Positions 42,445 through 52,310 are shown, counted from the stretch's first letter. The stretch: 64,000 bases of DNA from Bacteroidota bacterium (GCA_020402865.1 JADBYT010000001.1:186001-250000), one strand, 5' to 3'. Numbers and translations: made by a program. The notes: generated by a model from the sequence alone, not told the origin.

Positions 42445-43896
42445 ATGAAAATAGCAGTAGCCAAGGGCGACGGTATCGGCCCAGAAATTATGGAAGCCGT
42501 GCTTTCCATTTTCCGCGCAGCACAAGTTGAGCTTGAGTTTGTGCCAGTTGACATGGGCAAATACATGTACGATCAGGGTTTCAGCACCGGCATGACGCCC
42601 GAAGCCAAGGCCACCATTGAAAGTTTGGGCATTTTGTTTAAAGGCCCCATGGAAACGCCCAAAGGCAAAGGTGTAAAAAGCATTAACGTAACGGCCCGCA
42701 AGGTGTGGAATACGTATGCCAACAAGCGTGTGTTCCGTTCGCTCAATGGTGTGGAAACCGTGTTCAGCAAGGCCGGTATTCCGATTGACATTACCATTGT
42801 GCGCGAAAATATTGAAGATACCTACGGCGGAATCGAGCACATGCTTACGCATGATGTGGCGCTTTGCCGCCGCTTCATTACCAGGCCCGGCTCGCTGCAG
42901 GTACACCGATATGCGTTTGAAATGGCGCGTAAGAAAAAGGCGCGCAAAATTACCTGCGGCCACAAAGCCAACATCATGAAAATTACCGATGGTCTTTTCC
43001 TCGAAGCGTTTTACGAGGTGGCAAAAGACTATCCCGATCTGGTGGCCAACGATATTATTGTGGACGATCTGGCCATGAAACTGGTGGCAAAGCCCGGCGA
43101 GTTTGATGTGGTGGTACTGCCCAATTTGCAGGGCGACATTATTTCTGACCTCTGCGCCGGACTTGTGGGCGGACTTGGCTTTGCGCCCTCGGCCAACATT
43201 GGCGACAATATTTCCATCTTTGAAGCCGTGCATGGTACCGCGCCCGATATTGCCGGGCTGCAGAAAGCCAATCCTACGGCGCTGCTCATGAGCGGAATTA
43301 TGATGCTGCGTCATCTTGGCTTAACTGCAAGCGCGGCCAAAATTGAAAACGCACTGCTTTACACACTCGAAGAAGGTGCGCATACGGCTGATTTCGGCAA
43401 GCCCGGCACACCCGCACTCCATACACAGCAGTATGCAGATGCCATTATCGCCAATCTCGGCAAAAAGCCTGCAAACACGCCTGTAGCCGATGCTCAGCCC
43501 GATACGCTTACGTTTACAGCACCGCAGCCGCTTACGCAAAATCTCATCAAGGAAACGCCTGCACAAAAAGGCGAAATCATTGGTGCCGATTTCTTTGTTG
43601 AAAGCAATGCGCAACCGGTAAAGGTGGCCGAAGCCTTTCAGCGCGTGCTTACACCAGCGTTTGAACTTCAGCTTATCTCCAACCGTGGCACACAGGTATG
43701 GCCCACAGGCTCGGTGTTTACCGAGTGCATGAACCAGTACCGCGTGCGCGTAATCAGCAAAAATGATGCGCCGGTGTCGCAGCAGGATATTCTGAATGAA
43801 TCACTGCGTGTGGCTGCCGAACTTAAAATCTGCTCGGTAGAAATGCTTATGACTTACGACGGTAAGAAAGCGTTTTCGCTGGCGCAGGGACAATAA
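42445..43896 (+). CDS. icd: Isocitrate dehydrogenase, NADP-type (long form)
   Basis: A 483-residue protein of the isocitrate/isopropylmalate dehydrogenase family: [52 protein letters not shown] and [27 protein letters not shown] followed by [21 protein letters not shown]. It decarboxylates isocitrate in the TCA cycle. After the catalytic domain (to about residue 345) comes a linker and a C-terminal domain of about 110 residues, as in the Thermus-like long form. A promoter-like TAAATTCG lies at 42414-42421. Confidence 0.92.
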   Translation: MKIAVAKGDGIGPEIMEAVLSIFRAAQVELEFVPVDMGKYMYDQGFSTGMTPEAKATIESLGILFKGPMETPKGKGVKSINVTARKVWNTYANKRVFRSLNGVETVFSKAGIPIDITIVRENIEDTYGGIEHMLTHDVALCRRFITRPGSLQVHRYAFEMARKKKARKITCGHKANIMKITDGLFLEAFYEVAKDYPDLVANDIIVDDLAMKLVAKPGEFDVVVLPNLQGDIISDLCAGLVGGLGFAPSANIGDNISIFEAVHGTAPDIAGLQKANPTALLMSGIMMLRHLGLTASAAKIENALLYTLEEGAHTADFGKPGTPALHTQQYADAIIANLGKKPANTPVADAQPDTLTFTAPQPLTQNLIKETPAQKGEIIGADFFVESNAQPVKVAEAFQRVLTPAFELQLISNRGTQVWPTGSVFTECMNQYRVRVISKNDAPVSQQDILNESLRVAAELKICSVEMLMTYDGKKAFSLAQGQ

Positions 43897-43902
43897 TTTA
43901 TT

Positions 43903-43928
43903 CAGGGGCGCGATGATTCGCGCCCCTG
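43903..43928. terminator. Hairpin between convergent genes
   Basis: CAGGGGCGCG and CGCGCCCCTG form a 10-base stem around ATGATT, 7 bases after the icd stop and 32 bases from the end of the - strand gene at 43960. Weak T tracts on both sides. Confidence 0.65.
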
Positions 43929-43959
43929 AAAATATCTCCCAAACAATATTGATTGCCGG

Positions 43960-44421
43960 TTAATCAAAGCACGGCACGTACACCGAAATGGTTACGTCGT
44001 CTGAGCAGGTAGAGCCATTCTCGGCACAAATCTGTATCACGTAAGTAATGGTGTAGGTTCCGCTCTGTGCATAGCTGTGCGTAAACCACGGATTTGTTCC
44101 CGTTTCTGTTGTGCCGTCGCCGAAATCAATGGTGAACACACAAGCAGTGCCACTTGTAACGCTTGAGATGTCGCTGAAATAAACGTAGCATCCCAACGGA
44201 TATGCGGCAAGACCTGCTGTGCCGGCACATCCGCGTAATCCTGCAGCGAGCGAATCTGTGGTAGTTTCCGGCGTGCTTGCCGTTAGTACGTTGGCTGCAG
44301 CTTCAGAGCCTGAAGCTGTAACGGTTGCAAAAGCCTTCGTTTGCAGGCATAATGTAAAAAACAAGGCCATCACTGCAATTGCTTTCTGCATGCCTTGCGA
44401 CGGGAAGATTGATTTTTTCAT
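43960..44421 (-). CDS. Small secreted PKD-domain protein
   Basis: A 153-residue protein starting MKKSIFPSQGMQKAIAVMALFFTLCLQTKAFA, a signal peptide. A threonine/serine-rich linker follows, then one PKD-like domain with FTIDFGDGTTETGTNPWFTHSYAQSGTYTITYVI. Cysteines near the end (CAENGSTCSDD, VPCFD) could form disulfides. No sorting signal. The upstream extension to 44490 is rejected because the signal peptide would then not be N-terminal. Convergent with icd. Confidence 0.75.
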   Translation of the reverse strand: MKKSIFPSQGMQKAIAVMALFFTLCLQTKAFATVTASGSEAAANVLTASTPETTTDSLAAGLRGCAGTAGLAAYPLGCYVYFSDISSVTSGTACVFTIDFGDGTTETGTNPWFTHSYAQSGTYTITYVIQICAENGSTCSDDVTISVYVPCFD

Positions 44422-44755
44422 AGTTATTAGTTTTAGTTTATATGCAAACATATTTCTGTAATTGTCTGATGTCAATTCGTTTAGTAACACTGCGCAGATA
44501 TTCGTAGTAATTCATATTTATGCCTTGTTTATGAAGTTGATTGGCGAATTATTTCCTGATTTCTAATTCATTCCGGTTATTTGATTTAATTTCCACAGAT
44601 AGTACAATAGATACCGTTTATCATTTCCCCGCATCCGTTTCACTGACCTTTACGTGTTTTGTTGCTCAGGCCGACGATTCTTTTTTCTTCCTTCGATTTA
44701 TTCGTACTGTTTAACATGAAGCTGTCCGGAATTTTGGAATCCGTACCTTCGTGCT
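44422..44755. other. Divergent intergenic region, no gene
   Basis: About 330 AT-rich bases between the small PKD gene (-) and tadA (+). No coding frame or RNA gene seen. TACCTTCG at 44743-44750, close to the -7 consensus, lies just before the tadA start. Confidence 0.45.
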
Positions 44756-45205
44756 GTGGAAATTGATATTTATTCCGATGAGCGTTTCATGCAGGAGGCG
44801 CTCAAAGAAGCCCGCAAAGCATTCGATGCCGACGAAGTGCCGGTTGGTGCGATTATAGTAAGCGACAACCGCATTATTGCACGCGGGCACAACCTCACTG
44901 AGCGGCTAACTGATGTGACTGCACACGCCGAAATGCAGGCCATTACGGCAGCCGCAGGCTACCTCGGCGGCAAATACCTTACCGATTGTACACTTTACGT
45001 TACACTCGAGCCCTGCCTCATGTGCGCAGGCGCGCTGCACTGGGCGCAGATAAAGCGCATTGTATTTGGCGCACACGATCAGAAACGCGGTTACGCGCGT
45101 ATTGCAGCCCCTGTGCTGCATCCGAAAACAGAAGTAATTGGCGGCGTGCTGGAGGCGGAATGTGCTGTATTGATGAAAAACTTTTTTCAGGGAAAGCGGG
45201 GATAG
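44756..45205 (+). CDS. tadA: tRNA-specific adenosine deaminase
   Basis: A 149-residue protein with the zinc deaminase signature: His57-Ala-Glu59 (TAHAEMQA) and Pro86-Cys87-x-x-Cys90 (LEPCLMC). It converts the wobble A34 of tRNA-Arg to inosine. The start is GTG at 44756 (VEIDIYSDERFMQEALKEARKAF); an in-frame ATG at residue 12 would cut off the first helix, so GTG is more likely. A promoter-like TACCTTCG lies 6 bases upstream, which would make the transcript nearly leaderless. Confidence 0.93.
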   Translation: MEIDIYSDERFMQEALKEARKAFDADEVPVGAIIVSDNRIIARGHNLTERLTDVTAHAEMQAITAAAGYLGGKYLTDCTLYVTLEPCLMCAGALHWAQIKRIVFGAHDQKRGYARIAAPVLHPKTEVIGGVLEAECAVLMKNFFQGKRG

Positions 45206-45269
45206 GTTAAAGGAGTTGTTTCGTGAAAAGGAATAGCTATTTTCAACTGCATTCCCCGGAATACGAAGT

Positions 45270-45857
45270 ATGAATTTCATCGCCATTGATTTTGAAACCG
45301 CAAACCGTATGAGAAGCAGCATCTGCTCCATGGGTGCGGCCATTGTACAAAACGGCAAACTGGTTGAAACACTTCACTTTTACATTAAACCCGTTCCCGA
45401 TTATTACGACAGCTACAACACCGCACTGCACGGTATAAGCGATATTCATACGCGGCACATGGGCACTTTTGCCCGGCAGTGGCCGCAGCTGCAACAGTAT
45501 TTTCACAATCAAACCATTGTGGCACATAATGCGGCTTTCGATTGCAGTGTGCTGCGCTTTACGCTTGATCTCGAAAATCTCTCATATCCCGATCTCAGTT
45601 ACCATTGCACATACAGGCTGGCACAGAAAATGTTGCCGCTCGCAGGTTTTCGGTTAAGTGATGTGTCGAAATATTTTGGTATTCCGCTTCATCACCACAA
45701 TGCCGAAAGTGATGCAAAAGCAGCTGCGTTGATCGCCCTGCGGCTTTGCGAACTGAACGGTATAGATTCGCTGGATGCGCTTGCTGCCGGAGCCGGATTC
45801 AATACCGGTAAAATTATGCGCCACGAACGTACCTACCGGCCTTTCTCAAAAAGGTAA
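45270..45857 (+). CDS. DnaQ-like (DEDDh) 3'-5' exonuclease
   Basis: A 195-residue protein with the DEDDh active site: Asp7 and Glu9 (AIDFETAN), His86-Asn and Asp91 (VAHNAAFDCSVL), and His143 with Asp148 (HHHNAESDAKA). It should degrade DNA or RNA from the 3' end. It resembles stand-alone epsilon-like exonucleases rather than the Pol III subunit. It lies 64 bases after tadA on the same strand. The C-terminus (HERTYRPFSKR) is basic. Confidence 0.88.
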   Translation: MNFIAIDFETANRMRSSICSMGAAIVQNGKLVETLHFYIKPVPDYYDSYNTALHGISDIHTRHMGTFARQWPQLQQYFHNQTIVAHNAAFDCSVLRFTLDLENLSYPDLSYHCTYRLAQKMLPLAGFRLSDVSKYFGIPLHHHNAESDAKAAALIALRLCELNGIDSLDALAAGAGFNTGKIMRHERTYRPFSKR

Positions 45858-45958
45858 CAGCTCCGGTTTTGCCGTTCACCGCCTCCCGTTGTACGTTCGC
45901 CGATCGTGTGTTGAATAAAATAGGCCTCCGGTGCAGATTTGCTGAAAATTAACCGGCA

Positions 45959-46726
45959 ATGGATAATATCTTTAGCGAAGAAACAGCATCGGCATCTCAA
46001 CCTACGGAAGGAATGCATACAAATTTCAAAACAGCCATCGGGCTGCTGCTTGTGGGAGCGGGCGCATTTTATCTGCTGCCTGCGCTTGGCGTGGTGCTGC
46101 CGCTGTGGCTGTTCAGATGGGAAATGCTTTTTGTGGCGGCAGGTGTGTTCAGCGGCGTGGCCTGGCGGTTCAGAGGCATGTTCTGGCTGCTGCTTATTCT
46201 GGTAGGTTTTGCCTTGCTGGTTGATGATATCTTCCCCGGGCACAACCTCGGAGCCTATGGCTGGCCGGTTGTGCTGATTGTGTTCGGACTGTATTTTATA
46301 TTCGGGCGGAAAAAAGATACCCGCTTCTGGGGCAAAAGTACCCACAGCGATGAACACTACACCTCAGATATACCACCCACCGGCGAGGATTCGATAGAGG
46401 AGGTGGCTATTTTCGGACAGGTGCGCAAGAAAATTATTTCCAAGAATTTTCAGGGCGGCGATGTGGTGGCCATTTTTGGCGGCGCACGCATTGATCTTAC
46501 GCAGGCCGATATGAAGCAGGTGGCCGAACTTGAAATGGTAGGCATTTTTGGCGGCATACAGCTTGTGGTGCCCGCTCATTGGAAAGTGCGCACGGAAACA
46601 GCGGTAATTTTTGGCGGGGTGGATGATAAACGTATCGTGGCACAGGATTTTACTACAGGGACCGACAAGGAAATTATTTTGCGTGGCGTGGCTGTGTTTG
46701 GCGGTATTGAAATACGTAGTTTTTAA
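45959..46726 (+). CDS. LiaF-like membrane protein
   Basis: A 255-residue protein with four membrane segments in the first about 120 residues (the LiaF transmembrane/DUF5668 type). A beta-rich C-terminal half repeats GG and FGG turns (VAIFGGARIDLTQAD, VGIFGGIQLVVPAHWKV, AVIFGGVDDKR, VAVFGGIEIRSF), as in LiaF/cell-wall-active-antibiotics-response proteins. LiaF restrains the LiaRS-type sensor in Firmicutes. Here the next genes include a histidine kinase and a LytTR regulator, which suggests an envelope-stress circuit. Confidence 0.85.
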   Translation: MDNIFSEETASASQPTEGMHTNFKTAIGLLLVGAGAFYLLPALGVVLPLWLFRWEMLFVAAGVFSGVAWRFRGMFWLLLILVGFALLVDDIFPGHNLGAYGWPVVLIVFGLYFIFGRKKDTRFWGKSTHSDEHYTSDIPPTGEDSIEEVAIFGQVRKKIISKNFQGGDVVAIFGGARIDLTQADMKQVAELEMVGIFGGIQLVVPAHWKVRTETAVIFGGVDDKRIVAQDFTTGTDKEIILRGVAVFGGIEIRSF

Positions 46727-46750
46727 TTGTTCTTCTCACACATTGGTCAA

Positions 46751-47101
46751 ATGAACTGGTACATTTCAAAAATCGTATTTGAAATTGCGGCGGGCGGTTC
46801 ATCGCAGTTGCAGTGCGATGTACAGTATCGTTTGCTGCATGCCCGTAACGCGGATGAGGCACTTGAACTGGCGTTTGCAATGGGCCGGCAGGAAGAAGCC
46901 GTTTTTGTGAATGTGCACGGACAAACAGTAAGCTGCAATTTTGCCGGAGTTGCTGCGCTGCATGCGCTTGATGCGCCTTCGCATGGCTTGCTGATTTTTT
47001 CTGAGAGCGTGGAAAACTGCACGGAATCTGATATCGCAGCCATGCTTAAATTTCGCGCACCGCTGGCGCATCATGTGAAGGAGGGACCATGCGAAGTGTG
47101 A
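46751..47101 (+). CDS. DUF4288 family protein
   Basis: A 116-residue soluble protein starting MNWYISKIVFEIAAGGSSQLQCDVQYRLLHARNADEALELAFAMGRQEE, matching the DUF4288 pattern (wY...l.f......y.e...l..A.s.eEA...A...g). Function unknown. The start at 46751 fits the family better than 46727. It overlaps the histidine kinase gene by 13 bases and lies 24 bases after the LiaF-like gene, so all four genes of 45959-48871 are one operon. Confidence 0.75.
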   Translation: MNWYISKIVFEIAAGGSSQLQCDVQYRLLHARNADEALELAFAMGRQEEAVFVNVHGQTVSCNFAGVAALHALDAPSHGLLIFSESVENCTESDIAAMLKFRAPLAHHVKEGPCEV

Positions 47102-48159
47102 TACTGCTTTTCTGGAATGAGTTTCGCAGGCGGCTGCTGGTGTTTGTAATCTGGCTGCTGTGTTGTATTGTAGTGCATACTGGTGTTTTGCTGCAAGCCG
47201 GGCTCGACTGGAAGCATGCGCTTGCGGATGCGGTGGTGTCGAATTTGTTCATTGTCAAGTTTGCTTTTCTTACGTTTATCAGTCTGCAGTTTTATCTGCC
47301 GCGCAAGTGGACGGCTTTATACATTGCCGCCGAAGTAATTGTGCTTGCCGTGCTGGTTACGCTGATTTCGCGGGTTGTGCTTACGCAGATTTTTAGTGAG
47401 GATGCTGCTTACCATCTTTTCATCAATCAAACCCTGCTGGTGCGCATGCTGGTGGCGGCTTTGCTGGTGAGTCCGCTCATTGTGCAGGCGCAGAAACATT
47501 TGGGTGAGCAGCAGAATTCGGAATTACTGCTTCGTCAGCGCGAAATGGAAAAGCAGCTCCGGGAGGCCGAACTGGCTTTTCTGAGCCGGCAGCTGCAGCC
47601 GCATTTTCTGTTCAACAGTCTCAACTCGGTGTATGCACTCATGGGCAGCCGGCCTGATGATGCGCGCAAAATGATTCAGCAGCTTTCGGAATTTCTGCGC
47701 AGCAATTTGCGTACGGACGACCGCAAGCTGGTTTCGTTTGAAGAGGAATTGCACCTGCTTGAGCTTTACCTCAATATTGAACGCGTGCGCTTCGGGCATC
47801 GTCTCGCTACACGTGTGCAGGCGGGCGACGATGCGCTGAAACTGCTGCTGCCACCGTTTATTCTGCAGCCGGTGGTGGAGAATGCCATTAAGTTCGGACT
47901 GTACGACACCACCGGCGGCGTGGAAATTTCCATTGCGGCTGCAGTGCAAAACGGACAACTGCTGGTGCAGGTCGAAAATCCGTTTGATGCACAAACCGCC
48001 CGCCCGGCCGGGGGCGCAGGCTTCGGACTCGATTCAATAGGCCGCCGCCTGCAACTGATTTACGGCCGCAACGACCTGCTCGAAACCGCGCGGCAGGAAC
48101 ACGTTTTTCAAACCCGCATCACAATTCCGCAACCCAATGCCGAAAGTAATTCTCATTGA
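47089..48159 (+). CDS. LytS-type sensor histidine kinase
   Basis: A 356-residue protein with four membrane segments in the first about 135 residues and a coiled linker (about 140-165). It has the His_kinase domain with phospho-acceptor His172 in QLQPHFLFNSLNS, and an ATPase part with LQPVVENAIKFG and GFGLDSIGRRLQLIYG. No extracellular sensor domain, so it senses within the membrane or through a partner, perhaps the LiaF-like protein encoded upstream. It overlaps the regulator gene by 23 bases. Confidence 0.92.
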   Translation: MRSVILLFWNEFRRRLLVFVIWLLCCIVVHTGVLLQAGLDWKHALADAVVSNLFIVKFAFLTFISLQFYLPRKWTALYIAAEVIVLAVLVTLISRVVLTQIFSEDAAYHLFINQTLLVRMLVAALLVSPLIVQAQKHLGEQQNSELLLRQREMEKQLREAELAFLSRQLQPHFLFNSLNSVYALMGSRPDDARKMIQQLSEFLRSNLRTDDRKLVSFEEELHLLELYLNIERVRFGHRLATRVQAGDDALKLLLPPFILQPVVENAIKFGLYDTTGGVEISIAAAVQNGQLLVQVENPFDAQTARPAGGAGFGLDSIGRRLQLIYGRNDLLETARQEHVFQTRITIPQPNAESNSH

Positions 48160-48871
48160 CGACGAGCCTCTTGCGCGCGAACTCCTGCGCGAATACCTGC
48201 ACGATTTTCCCGCGCTGGAAATTGTGTGCGAATGCGGCGACGGGTTCGAAGGCCTCAAAGCCATTCAGCAACACAAGCCCGACCTCATTTTCCTCGATGT
48301 GCAGATGCCCAAAATTACCGGCTTCGAAATGCTCGAACTTACTGATCCCGCCCCGCCGGTAATTTTCACCACGGCCTTCGATGAGTTTGCCATGAAAGCC
48401 TTCGAGAGCCATGCCATCGATTATCTGCTCAAACCGTTCAGCAAAGAACGTTTTTCCAAAGCCATACAAAAATGGCAGCAGCAGCAAACCGCCCCCGAAA
48501 CGCTTCAGCAACTCCTCGATACACCCGCCGCGCAGGCCAGTGCCCGCCACCGCATTGTAGTGCGCAACGGCACCAGCATACGCATCATTCCCGTGCAGGA
48601 TGTGGTGTGCATGGAAGCCTACGACGATTACGTGAAAGTGTTTACCCAAAACGAATACTTCCTCAAAAAGAAAACACTTTCATTCTACGAAGAAACCCTT
48701 CCCGCTGCTGAATTTCTTCGCGTGCATCGCTCGTATCTCATCCGCCTCGATCAGCTTACCCGCATTGAGCCGTTTGAAAAGAACGGATATGTTGCGTTGC
48801 TCCGCAACGGGCGTAAAGTGCCGCTCAGCAGAACGGGGTATGGGAAGTTGAAGGAGATGTTGGGGATTTAG
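48137..48871 (+). CDS. LytTR-family response regulator
   Basis: A 244-residue protein. The receiver domain (residues 1 to about 120) has Asp8, Asp9 and phospho-acceptor Asp54 (LIFLDVQMPK), and Lys in YLLKPF. The LytTR DNA-binding domain lies at about 140-244 (IRIIPVQDVVCMEAYDDYVKVFT, FLRVHRSYLIRLDQL). It is the partner of the kinase encoded directly upstream and probably regulates this operon, though I found no clear pair of LytTR sites upstream of 45959. Confidence 0.93.
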   Translation: MPKVILIDDEPLARELLREYLHDFPALEIVCECGDGFEGLKAIQQHKPDLIFLDVQMPKITGFEMLELTDPAPPVIFTTAFDEFAMKAFESHAIDYLLKPFSKERFSKAIQKWQQQQTAPETLQQLLDTPAAQASARHRIVVRNGTSIRIIPVQDVVCMEAYDDYVKVFTQNEYFLKKKTLSFYEETLPAAEFLRVHRSYLIRLDQLTRIEPFEKNGYVALLRNGRKVPLSRTGYGKLKEMLGI

Positions 48872-48928
48872 GGGGGTAATTGTTTATTTAAATCAAACAT
48901 ACATTTCCATCATCTGCTGCGAATAAAA

Positions 48929-48967
48929 AACCGGGACACTTCCCCATTACAGAAAAGCATCCCGGTT
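48929..48967 (-). terminator. Hairpin terminator after the M16 peptidase gene
   Basis: On the - strand AACCGGGA and TCCCGGTT form an 8-base stem with a long loop, followed by TTTTTTATT. A smaller hairpin GAGGC-TTC-GCCTC precedes it (48977-48989). It may also stop the + strand operon ending at 48871. Confidence 0.6.
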
Positions 48968-49045
48968 ACTTGTGCTGAGGCGAAGCCTCCGATCGAATCA
49001 ATTAACGGTAGATAAACACACTGCCGCTTAGTTTGTTCGCAGCCA

Positions 49046-52003
49046 TTACATGCCGCGGAACTTACGTTTCTTTTTCTTCTTCTTTTTGTCAGTGGGTGCC
49101 GGTTCGGGCTGCGGCTCGGGTTTTTTCTCCGGTTGTTTTACTTCGGCCGGTTTCGGATTGCCGTTGCTGTCAACCTCCACAATGTTGTAGCCGAGACGTT
49201 TCAGTCTGTCGCCTATTTTGGCTTTGTCGCCCACCATCGAAATCACCAGCTCATCGGGATTAAACCATTTCTTGGCCATATCATCCACCTGCTTCTTGGT
49301 GAGGTTCTGGAGAATTTCGTTTTGTTTTACGGTGTAATCATCGGGCAGGTTGTAGTCGATGATGCGTTTGAGGAAGAGCAGTTTCTGGAACGGTTCTTCG
49401 TAGCGCAGTGCTTCGGCCTGCGAGATTGATTTTTTCATGTAGGCCAGTTCGGTTTCAGTGATTCCGTTCTCGGCATACTTGCGTATTTCGTTTACAAATT
49501 CATATACCGCACTGTCCGAAGCCTCGCGTTTTACACCGGCCGATGCCGTGAACGAACCGGTAAACGAGGTGCCCGAAAAGCCTGACCGTGCGCCGTAGGT
49601 CCAGCCTTTGTTCTCGCGCAGGTTAAGGTTGATGCGGCTGTTGAAATGCCCGCCCAGCGGATAGTTCATCATCTGTGCCATATAGTATTCGCCAAACGCA
49701 TCGTAAGGCAGACCAATGCGGCCGATGATGATTTCTGACTGCGCGGCATCGGGTTTGTCGTAAAGGAAAATGGTGGTTTTGCCGGCAGCGGGCACGGCAG
49801 CCATGTTCCCATCGGATTTGATCTGTACGCCGGTTGATGTCCATTTTTCGAGGAAACCGGTGTGTTTCAGCATTTCATCTTTGTTGAGATCACTCACCAC
49901 CACAAAGCGCGCAATGTTGGGCGAAATCATTTTGCGGTGATATTGTTTGAGATCTTCAAGCGTAATGGCTGCAATGGTTTCGACGGTGCCGCCTGCGGGA
50001 TAGGCTTTGATGTGATTGGCGCCGTAAACGGTTTTATTGAACATAAGCGAAGCCATTGAGCGCGGCTGTATGCTCAGGTTGCGCGCACTTTCAAGCTGCA
50101 TGTTTTTCACCAGCTCAAATTCCTGCTGGTCGAATTTCGGATGCAGCAGCTTTTCTTCTACCAGCGCCATTGTCGCATCAAGGTTGCGCGTGAGGCAGGT
50201 AATGGAAATCTGAATTTCCTCATCGTCAGAATAAATAGCTACTTCGCTGCCGAGCAGTTCAAGCTGCTCTTCAATCGATGCGGCCTCATACTTTTCGGTC
50301 GATTGATCCATCATTTTTGCCAGCATGGCTGCCGTGCCTGATTTGGCAGGTTCTTCCTGGCGGTGACCAGCCGAAATGCTGAGCAGCATGAAGGTGCGCG
50401 GAATTTCGGTTGACTGTGTGCCGATCATTTTCAGACCGTTTGCATAGCTGCCGCGCCAGATCGACGGCGGCATTACAGCGGGTGTAGGGCCGGGCACCGG
50501 TTTTTTCGAACGGTCGAAATTGTCAGCCGCTTTGCGCATGTTCAGGTTTTTGTACTCGGCCGATTCTTCGCTGCCTACGCGGTAAACAGGTGGTGTGTAA
50601 TTGTCGGGCCGGGCCGGAGCCACGTTTTTGCCTTTGGGCAATACGCTGAGAATAACAGCCGGTTTGCCTTTGATGTATTTGTTATATACACGCATCACAT
50701 CTTCCTTGGTTACTTTCTGGTAACGCTCAAGGTCTTTGGCAATCATGTTCGGGTTGTGCTGGAATGTGGCGTACGAAGCAATAGTAGAAGCCTTCCCTTC
50801 CACACTGCTCATCACATCCAGAAAATACGATTCGATATACAGTTTGAAACGCTGAAGATCGTTATCCGTTACGCCGCGCTTTTCAAATTTCTGCAACGCC
50901 ACGCCCAGCAGGCTGTCGGTTTCGCGCAGGCTGTGGCCGGGGTAGGGACGTATATCAATCATTATGGAACCGGTAAGTTCCTGCCCGTAGCTGTACATGC
51001 TGGCACGTTCGGCCACTTTGGTTTCGGTAAAGGTTTCGTAAAACACAGAGCTTTTGCCATCGGCAATAATCTGGCAAAGCGCGTCGAGTGCCGGTTCGTC
51101 TTCGTGCCAGCTCCAGATGCCCGGACGGGCAATGCTGAGTTGCGGCAGGCGCACCACATCTTCGTATGAAATGTAGCGGTCGCGGTCAACAGTTACCGGC
51201 ATTTTAGCCATGTCTTTTACTTCGGGGCCGCGCGGAATGCTGCCGAAATATTTCTCGGCCAGTTTCACCACTTCGGCTGTTTTCACATCGCCGGCCACGG
51301 TAAGGATGGCGTTGTTGGGGCCATACCAGCGCAGGAAAAAGTTTTTCAGATCGCCCACATTCACGCGGTTCAGATCGTCGATGTAGCCGATGGTGAGCCA
51401 TGAGTACGGGTGCCCCTGCGGATACATGGCGGCACTTATTTTTTCAAACACCAAGCCATACGGACGGTTATCGTAATTCTGGCCGCGTTCGTTTTTCACG
51501 GTGGCGCGTTGTACTTCAAACTTGCGCTGTGTTACCGAGTCGAGCAGAAAGCCCATGCGGTCGGCCTCAAGCCAGAGTGCAAGTTCGAGGTAGTTGGCCG
51601 GAACGGTTTCGAAATAGTTGGTGCGGTCGGTGTTTGTAGTGCCGTTGAGCGAACCGCCGGCTTCGTTTACCAATTTAAAATGTTCTTCATCGGCCACGTG
51701 CTCCGAGCCCTGAAACATCATGTGCTCAAAGAAATGTGCAAAGCCCGAACGGCCTTCCACCTCGCGCGCCGAGCCTACGTGGTAGGTGACATCAACGTGC
51801 GCAATCGGGTCCGAATGGTCTTCGTGTACCACAATGGTAAGGCCGTTGGTAAGCTCGTATTTTTCATAAGGAATCACGAGTTTACCGGCACCGTTGGTGG
51901 TTACCTTTTCAAGCAGTCTGGGTGCAGCCAGTGCACCGGTTGGTTTTTGTGCCGAAAGAGATAACCCGGCACAAAGGCTTAAAAACAGAGCAAGTTTTTT
52001 CAT
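49046..52003 (-). CDS. M16-family zinc peptidase, two-domain
   Basis: A 985-residue secreted protein with signal peptide MKKLALFLSLCAGLSLSAQ. The N-terminal half has the inverted zinc motif HFFEH (His90, Glu93, His94) and a downstream Glu172 as the third ligand. The C-terminal half (from about residue 530) repeats the fold without the motif, as in pitrilysin-type fused peptidases. It probably degrades peptides in the periplasm or at the surface. The tail is odd: a proline/glutamate linker followed by a lysine run (KKKKKKKRKFRGM), which may bind anionic surfaces. Confidence 0.92.
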   Translation of the reverse strand: MKKLALFLSLCAGLSLSAQKPTGALAAPRLLEKVTTNGAGKLVIPYEKYELTNGLTIVVHEDHSDPIAHVDVTYHVGSAREVEGRSGFAHFFEHMMFQGSEHVADEEHFKLVNEAGGSLNGTTNTDRTNYFETVPANYLELALWLEADRMGFLLDSVTQRKFEVQRATVKNERGQNYDNRPYGLVFEKISAAMYPQGHPYSWLTIGYIDDLNRVNVGDLKNFFLRWYGPNNAILTVAGDVKTAEVVKLAEKYFGSIPRGPEVKDMAKMPVTVDRDRYISYEDVVRLPQLSIARPGIWSWHEDEPALDALCQIIADGKSSVFYETFTETKVAERASMYSYGQELTGSIMIDIRPYPGHSLRETDSLLGVALQKFEKRGVTDNDLQRFKLYIESYFLDVMSSVEGKASTIASYATFQHNPNMIAKDLERYQKVTKEDVMRVYNKYIKGKPAVILSVLPKGKNVAPARPDNYTPPVYRVGSEESAEYKNLNMRKAADNFDRSKKPVPGPTPAVMPPSIWRGSYANGLKMIGTQSTEIPRTFMLLSISAGHRQEEPAKSGTAAMLAKMMDQSTEKYEAASIEEQLELLGSEVAIYSDDEEIQISITCLTRNLDATMALVEEKLLHPKFDQQEFELVKNMQLESARNLSIQPRSMASLMFNKTVYGANHIKAYPAGGTVETIAAITLEDLKQYHRKMISPNIARFVVVSDLNKDEMLKHTGFLEKWTSTGVQIKSDGNMAAVPAAGKTTIFLYDKPDAAQSEIIIGRIGLPYDAFGEYYMAQMMNYPLGGHFNSRINLNLRENKGWTYGARSGFSGTSFTGSFTASAGVKREASDSAVYEFVNEIRKYAENGITETELAYMKKSISQAEALRYEEPFQKLLFLKRIIDYNLPDDYTVKQNEILQNLTKKQVDDMAKKWFNPDELVISMVGDKAKIGDRLKRLGYNIVEVDSNGNPKPAEVKQPEKKPEPQPEPAPTDKKKKKKKRKFRGM

Positions 52004-52237
52004 ACGTTGTAGTTGCCGGCAGGTGTAATTAATTACCGGATTTATGCATTTTCAAAGTTAAGAAAAGCCCGGTGCCGGAAGTCAGTATATTCGATGAACG
52101 CTTCAAAACAAGGTTAAATGGACTGAGAAGGTATTTTGGTGGAAGCGCTGAGCGGGGAAATAGCGTCCGAACTAGTTTTTAAGCCTTGATTCACAGTGCA
52201 CTGCAACTTATGCAGAACAATTTCATGTAGTTGTATG

Positions 52238-52279
52238 TATCTTTGCAGCCTCCCGAAAGCCGGAAAGTTAGCCGGCTTT
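52238..52279 (+). promoter_or_regulatory. Promoter and leader hairpin of the bacilliredoxin gene
   Basis: TATCTTTG (52238-52245) is an exact Bacteroidota -7 element. About 5 bases after the expected start site a hairpin AAAGCCGG/CCGGCTTT with an 8-base loop (52256-52279) opens the leader, 32 bases before the ATG at 52311. It may stabilise the message or block readthrough into the gene. Confidence 0.55.
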
Positions 52280-52310
52280 CACAGGTTTCATATTAAACCG
52301 ACATAAGAAA

